The notes under the pieces are model-generated. The model did no database searches. It saw only the letters and a program-made list of their open reading frames with translations, and was not told the DNA's origin. This document shows, piece by piece, positions 60,560 to 64,000 of a DNA stretch of 64,000 bases. The translations under genes and the position numbers were made by a program. This DNA is from Actinostola sp. cb2023 (lineage: Eukaryota; Cnidaria; Anthozoa; Actiniaria; Actinostolidae): assembly GCA_033675265.1 (NCBI GenBank), contig JAUJYZ010000851.1:1-64000 (forward strand). The letters run 5' to 3'. Position 1 is the stretch's first letter. The number at the start of each line of letters is the position of its first letter.

Positions 60560-61327
60560 GCGCATGCGCTATGGTGACCACTTCCAGATTTGGCGTAGAA
60601 ACACCACGACGACGACCACCAAAAAGAATAACCGTCTGTAATCTTAGACTTGGGCCTTCCACAGGAAGCCCAAGTAATAAGAGTTAATTAGTCACTTGTC
60701 AAATACTATCCATAAATAACCTACTTGTATATTTGTAGTTCTGTGGCTCTACCATTGCTGGTGTAAGCTTATTGTCATCATCTGTTATGAGGATGGTTCA
60801 TGAACAACATAATTCTGTCGTCGTTGATGCATTACTTCCAAGATGGTCTATGTACGTTATAAGGTAACCTCTTCAATGAACTCACTTATCGTTATGCCAG
60901 CAAGCCAAATACATCTTTGTCCTAACTACATAAACAATAGAGTACAGTGCCACAGAGGGCCTATTAGATGATATTTCCCCAGGAAGCTATGCAGTTTAGA
61001 GGAACATCCAGTATCTCAGGGCATATTTCACAGCATAGGCCCAAGATAGGAACTACTCATTGTCTTTCATATACCATTCAACACTAAAATATATATCCTT
61101 AGTTGCCCTTGCATTGGCAGAGTGCAACTATCATGTCATGTGTAATCGATGTTGACAGTGTTTTGATAGTGTAGGAAAATGTATCATGGAATTATAATAT
61201 TACTTATAGAGGTCCAGTGAGGTATGCATTCACCCATGAGATACTAGAGGAAGAGAAATCAAGATGGAAAGGACAGGATGTTGCTAGAGATAGAAGGATA
61301 TCTGTTATACTTAGGTGTCAACCATAG
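55543..61327 (+). CDS. ALKBH7: ALKBH7, mitochondrial alpha-ketoglutarate dioxygenase
   Basis: Five exons: 55543-55845, 56562-56704, 58527-58557, 60739-60863 and 61210-61327 (TAG 61325-61327). All are GT-AG and phases agree; 239 residues (human 221). The N-terminus ([19 protein letters not shown]) is basic and hydrophobic with no acidic residue, as in a mitochondrial targeting peptide. The core follows human ALKBH7: [71 protein letters not shown] and RRISVILR. Iron ligands fit H154 and D156 (HID) and H210; R230 and R236 would bind 2-oxoglutarate. The family promotes necrosis and affects fatty-acid metabolism in mammals and acts on mitochondrial RNA or protein. Introns are crowded with inverted-repeat elements and contain two U6-derived pieces. 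Identification is secure. Confidence 0.95.
55936..56532. mobile_element. Outer MITE with a second MITE nested inside (ALKBH7 intron 1)
   Basis: Outer ends: ATAGGGGACTTGCACTAA and TTAGTGCAAGTCCCCTAT. The inner element (55954-56321) begins AGCCCCGGTCAAACGTGAAT, ends ATTCACGTTTGACCTGGGCT, and is flanked by TAA on both sides. Removing it restores the outer arm (GCACTAAGAGGTCAC, matching GTGACCTCTTAGTGC). The 3-bp TAA duplication suits PIF/Harbinger-type insertion. Confidence 0.9.
56737..57496. mobile_element. TIR element (~760 bp) containing a U6 snRNA fragment
   Basis: GTACCGTATTCACCGGCGTA and TACGCCGGTGAATACGGTAC are exact ends; AAGCCGCAC words pair further in. At 57021-57072 it carries sequence of U6 snRNA. 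It lies in ALKBH7 intron 2. Confidence 0.88.
57021..57072 (+). ncRNA. U6 snRNA-derived fragment 1
   Basis: ACATATAAATTGGAACGATA then CAGAGAAGATTAGCA match the central part of U6 (the highly conserved ACAGAGA box region). They are followed directly by GTGAAGCG, a word from nearer the U6 3' end. The segment between is missing, so this is a deleted pseudogene piece, not a functional U6. Confidence 0.75.
58076..58237. mobile_element. Palindromic element (~160 bp)
   Basis: AAACGTTTTCTGTGTTTGCA is mirrored by TGCAAACACGGAAAACAT. The inner arms (GTTTGGGAGAAGTC and GACTTCTCCCAAAC) also pair. ALKBH7 intron 2. Confidence 0.78.
58243..58488 (-). pseudogene. Possible antisense coding fragment of unknown origin
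   Basis: The minus strand has an 89-codon frame with protein-like composition ([39 protein letters not shown]). I do not recognise the family and there are no matching neighbours. It may be a piece of a retrogene or transposon protein in ALKBH7 intron 2, or chance. Confidence 0.25.
58558..58870. other. ALKBH7 intron 3, first part
   Basis: An AATAATAAATAATGTATTTA segment near 58707-58740 looks like the tail of an interspersed repeat. Nothing else identified. Confidence 0.4.
58872..59380 (+). pseudogene. 3' end of a LINE, with a duplicated ~115-bp block
   Basis: About 115 bp (58872-58987) is repeated directly at 58988-59103. From about 59060 the plus strand reads [20 protein letters not shown], then [20 protein letters not shown], the usual C-terminus of LINE reverse transcriptases. 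A ~120-bp AT-rich tail follows, ending AGCGCTTTGAGCACTAG and ATTATTATT. The same tail occurs at 6792-6843. Only the 3' end remains. Confidence 0.75.
59382..59938. mobile_element. Long palindromic MITE (~557 bp)
   Basis: ATAATAGATGGACTAGTCAC and GTGACTAGTCCATCTATTAT are exact ends. The arms stay complementary for most of the length (AAGGCCCAAAATGTCTTCTT, TGAACCTTCAGGCAATATG, TGACGTCATGAACATGCC). Outside it, GTACTGGTAGCCTGCAGATG at 59939 is the inverse of the GGCTACCAGTAC blocks at 58908 and 59023. Confidence 0.9.
59939..60520. other. ALKBH7 intron 3, remaining part
   Basis: No gene or clear repeat except the inverse GGTAGCCTGCAGATGATG block at its left edge. Confidence 0.4.
60521..60560 (+). 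ncRNA. U6 snRNA-derived fragment 2
   Basis: TATACTCAAAAATTGGAACG, then ATACAGAGAAGATTAGCATG, follow U6 from its ATACTAAAATTGGAACG start through the ACAGAGA box. The match stops at CATG, where U6 would continue GCCCC. ALKBH7 intron 3, 178 bp before exon 4. Confidence 0.75.
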
Positions 61328-62432
61328 AATTATGCAATAACTATAGGTACTCATTTAAAGCAGAATTTGTATGACTGTGAAACACTTCAATATACATGTA
61401 CGGCACGGATGTGCTGTGCCATGCCAGTGTTTTCACAGTCATGTGGAATCTCTTGTGAAATTATAGACTTTGTTGCAGCTGGCAGGATTGTCAACATTGA
61501 AACAATTATTTAAAATTATTAATTCAAGACATCAGTAAAGAGAAAAATATAACTATTATTTTATTATAAATGACATGAGAATACTCCAGTGTCTTTTTTT
61601 GATGGGTTTCCTGTGGTAGAGCATGCGCGCAATGCGTATGTATATGTTGGTCTCCCTGTGCTGAGTAACGTCCAATGTTGGGCTTCCTGTGCATGCCCCC
61701 ACAAGTGTTTCACTATGTACATTGCTGCAGGCGCTTCTTGCGGGACACACACAGGGAGCCCAACATAATATATTTTTATGCACAGGGAACCCAATCTTAC
61801 GTATTGTGCACACGCGCACTCTATCACAGGAAACCCATCAAAAAAAGATGCAAATATCATTTTATTTGACTATTTAGGAGCCTCAAAAGCAATGGTTGGG
61901 CTGCCTGTGGTTTACCCTGCTAATGGAGTCTTCTTTTAACCTTCTCCCTGAGAGAGAGGAGGTTTTAAAAAGAAGACTGTTAGCAGGGTAGTTCCGGTTA
62001 CCATTACAATGTGTTTGCATTACTAGGCAACCACGGAGATGAAAGTTGTGTAGTTTGTAACATTAGACTCTAGACATCAAAGGAGCCGTGTTCAGCATAC
62101 ATGTATTTGAAGTTTAATTTATGATTAATGGAAGTGAAGTCTAACTTAACAGTTGTAACTTTTGTCTCAGTGGTTGTGTGGTAATGTAACTTTTAGAGTG
62201 TAATATTAGTCAAAATGACTTATTTTATTTTCTAAAAAAATACAAAATACCATCTAGTGAATATAATATGTTGTAACAAAACTGTTATGTGGTATGCTTT
62301 GGGAATGAAAGAAAAACATTTTCATGAAACACAAAGCTCAGACAAACGATGTAGAATAAAGTGTTTGACAGCCTATTGCAAAGCATAGACTTCCTTAATA
62401 CCAGTATGATGCATGTAGTTTCATAGAGATTA
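61328..62432. other. 3' flank of ALKBH7 with a cluster of CACAGG-end motifs
   Basis: Between 61600 and 61910 the words TGGGTTTCCTGTG, TGGGCTTCCTGTG, CACAGGGAGCCCA, CACAGGGAACCCA and CACAGGAAACCCA alternate on the two strands. 61825-61909 is a complete copy of the 84-bp element at 5443-5526. A CCTGCTAATGGAGTCTTCTT and AGAAGACTGTTAGCAGG inverted pair lies at 61917-61990. No gene seen. Confidence 0.6.
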
Positions 62433-62746
62433 TGGCGTCAGAGTTCACATGGTCGGGCTTCATGTTACGGTCACGAGAAAGTTCGTACATTGCCGTGGTT
62501 TTGCTGTACGAATGTAGGATCACTTTTGTCTACATTATCAGACTGTTTTTTATTTGGTTCCATAAATGTAATACCAAAACCCCATTTTCTATATACTTAT
62601 TTGTAACGATGTTGCTCATATTTAGGGAACCAAATAAAACACAGTTCGATAATTTAGACGAAAGTGAGCCTACATTCGTACAGCAAAACCACAGTAATGG
62701 CCGAACTTTTTCGTGACCGTAACTGAACCACGTGAACGCTGACGCC
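62433..62746. mobile_element. Palindromic MITE (~314 bp)
   Basis: GGCGTCAGAGTTCACATGG pairs with a CACGTGAACGCTGACGCC end. GTTACGGTCACGAGAAAGTT, GTGGTTTTGCTGTACGAATG and GGTTCCATAAATG pair inward with their complements. The open frame across it is an artefact of low stop density. Confidence 0.85.
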
Positions 62747-63189
62747 GAAAAGGTAAATTACACACTTTTGATGTGTTTCACTTACATGGTGCACAAAGCT
62801 TCTAGTGCAAGTGAGCTTGGGAGTATTGATTGGATTATTTCTTTTTATGGATGACAGATGCCTCGCTTTATAACTGATTTGTGTAGTGCCGCAAGTTGAG
62901 CATATACATGTACCAAAAGTGAACTATTTAGAAAAATATATTTTTGTCACGACAAATCTACTCATATTCTGATATTGTTTTAAAATAAGGTACTAGAGCT
63001 ATACTCTATGTATAGCATAACAAGTTTTGAATATTCGGTCATTAATTATTGAAAAATATAAATAAATCTAATTTGATATTTTTTTCAAATGTGATTTATT
63101 TTAAATTACTACTGGGTCATTTATCACCCTTCGTCCCAACACTGCAGTTCCCTTTCAACTGCATTCTTTGTGAATTGCTGCAGTAGTTC
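62747..63189. other. Intergenic DNA
   Basis: AT-rich; nothing recognised. Confidence 0.5.
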
Positions 63190-63950
63190 ATCTATAATCT
63201 TTCATCTCTTAGTTCCCATTCTCCTCAGATAAACCACAGGGAATCCATTACAGGTAGAAATGGGTAAAGGTTGTATCACATCGACCAACAAAAGGATCTT
63301 CAAACAATAGAACAACGAATCTATAGAACGAATCTATTGTGTTACTACGTTGTTCTATTGTTCACAATAGATTAGTTCTAAAAATTCATTGTTCTATTGT
63401 TTGAAGGTCCTTTTGGTGTACCGTAAAGTTCCGAAAGTAGCGACCCCCCGAAAGTAACAGTAAAAATTGATGCTTGCTAACAAATCCCAAAAGTAACAAC
63501 CCCCCGAAAATAGCGATCCCCCCGAAAGTAGCGATCTTCCTCTAGAGTGATGATTAGATTAGATGACGAACAGCACTGGCAAACGGTACGTAAAGAGCCA
63601 GAACATTTTAAGCAAATAACAAAAGGAATGGTCATAAGAAAATACGTCCTACATTGTAGATCGGCCTGTGAATATTTGTCTGTTGGTTAAAATACTGTAC
63701 ACGATGTCGTTTAGGTACACAGTATGGCTCCTAAAAGTTAACGATTTTAGCACCCCGAAAGTAGCGACCACCCGAAAGTAGCAACCCCCCGAAAGTAAGT
63801 TACCTAAGGTTGCTAAATCCGAAAGTAATGACTTCGCTACTTTCGGAACTTATACTTTATGTGATATAACCTTTACCGTAGAAATGAGTGTGTTAGTTCC
63901 CAGTCTGCTCAGAAAATCCACACAGGGAACCCATTAGAGAATGAGCTAGA
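63190..63950. mobile_element. Nested inverted-repeat elements near the right edge
   Basis: GGTAAAGGTTGTATCACAT (63267) and ATGTGATATAACCTTTACC (63859) are outer inverse ends. Inside are a palindrome with GGATCTTCAAACAATAGAAC and GTTCTATTGTTTGAAGGTCC arms (63293-63413), and an element with AAGTTCCGAAAGTAGCGA and TCGCTACTTTCGGAACTT ends (about 63427-63851) that has several CCCCCGAAAGTAGCGA words. A ~40-bp direct repeat (TTAGTTCCCA, ACAGGGAAYCCATTA) flanks the whole at about 63211-63250 and 63892-63931. Confidence 0.78.
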
Positions 63951-64000
63951 GATAAGTGTGTTTAAACCCCTAGTTGTTCATTATGGGATTTTTGATGGAA

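Noticed and set aside
62432..62716. 94-codon plus-strand frame
   Set aside because: Spans the palindromic MITE at 62433-62746 and mirrors itself; no protein family.

Overview
The window is animal nuclear DNA: AT-rich, gene-poor, with spliced GT-AG genes and very many repeats. A Shaw/Kv3-type potassium channel, CEP78, a Tctex1-family dynein light chain, ALKBH7 and CZIB make it metazoan. The abundance of short inverted-repeat elements, a Crypton-type recombinase and a Mutator-like transposase would suit a cnidarian, probably an anthozoan; that placement is inference. There is no bacterial-style operon structure.

Layout. 1-3850 (+): the last five coding exons of CZIB (C1orf123), with minisatellites in its introns. 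4378-6212: a Mutator-like transposase pseudogene broken by three small elements. 6213-11440: palindromic elements and LINE/SINE tails. 11502-12908 (+): a frameshifted Crypton-like tyrosine recombinase. 13419-18450: a tRNA-like sequence followed by about 5 kb of ~80-bp tandem repeats, each containing the 5' half of that tRNA. 18451-19890: a second tandem array and a two-copy terminal-inverted-repeat element. 21380-25858 (+): a complete two-exon Kv3/Shaw-like channel. 27653-40674 (-): CEP78 in 15 recognisable coding exons, lying tail-to-tail with the channel. 41000-47900: stacked inverted-repeat elements. 48075-48620 (+): a single-exon DYNLT5-like gene. 49107-55389 (-): a nine-exon gene joining two CCCH zinc fingers to leucine-rich repeats, with a 1.7-kb minisatellite in its last intron. 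55543-61327 (+): complete ALKBH7 in five exons, starting 153 bp from the CCCH gene in a head-to-head arrangement. 61328-64000: inverted-repeat elements only.

The genes do not form a pathway. The most unusual structure is the relation between tandem repeats and introns. CEP78 intron 11 is mostly a ~37-bp repeat whose units begin with a donor-like GTAGG and end with an acceptor-like TTGTCAG. CZIB has an intron that begins exactly with a 39-bp repeat, so the splice donor is multiplied about 15 times in frame. Other points of note are the amplified tRNA half, U6 snRNA fragments in two ALKBH7 introns, a charge-poor S4 in the potassium channel, and a 28-bp piece of channel exon copied beside CEP78 exons.

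Exon boundaries were read by eye from splice consensus, reading phase and remembered family sequences; none has transcript support here.
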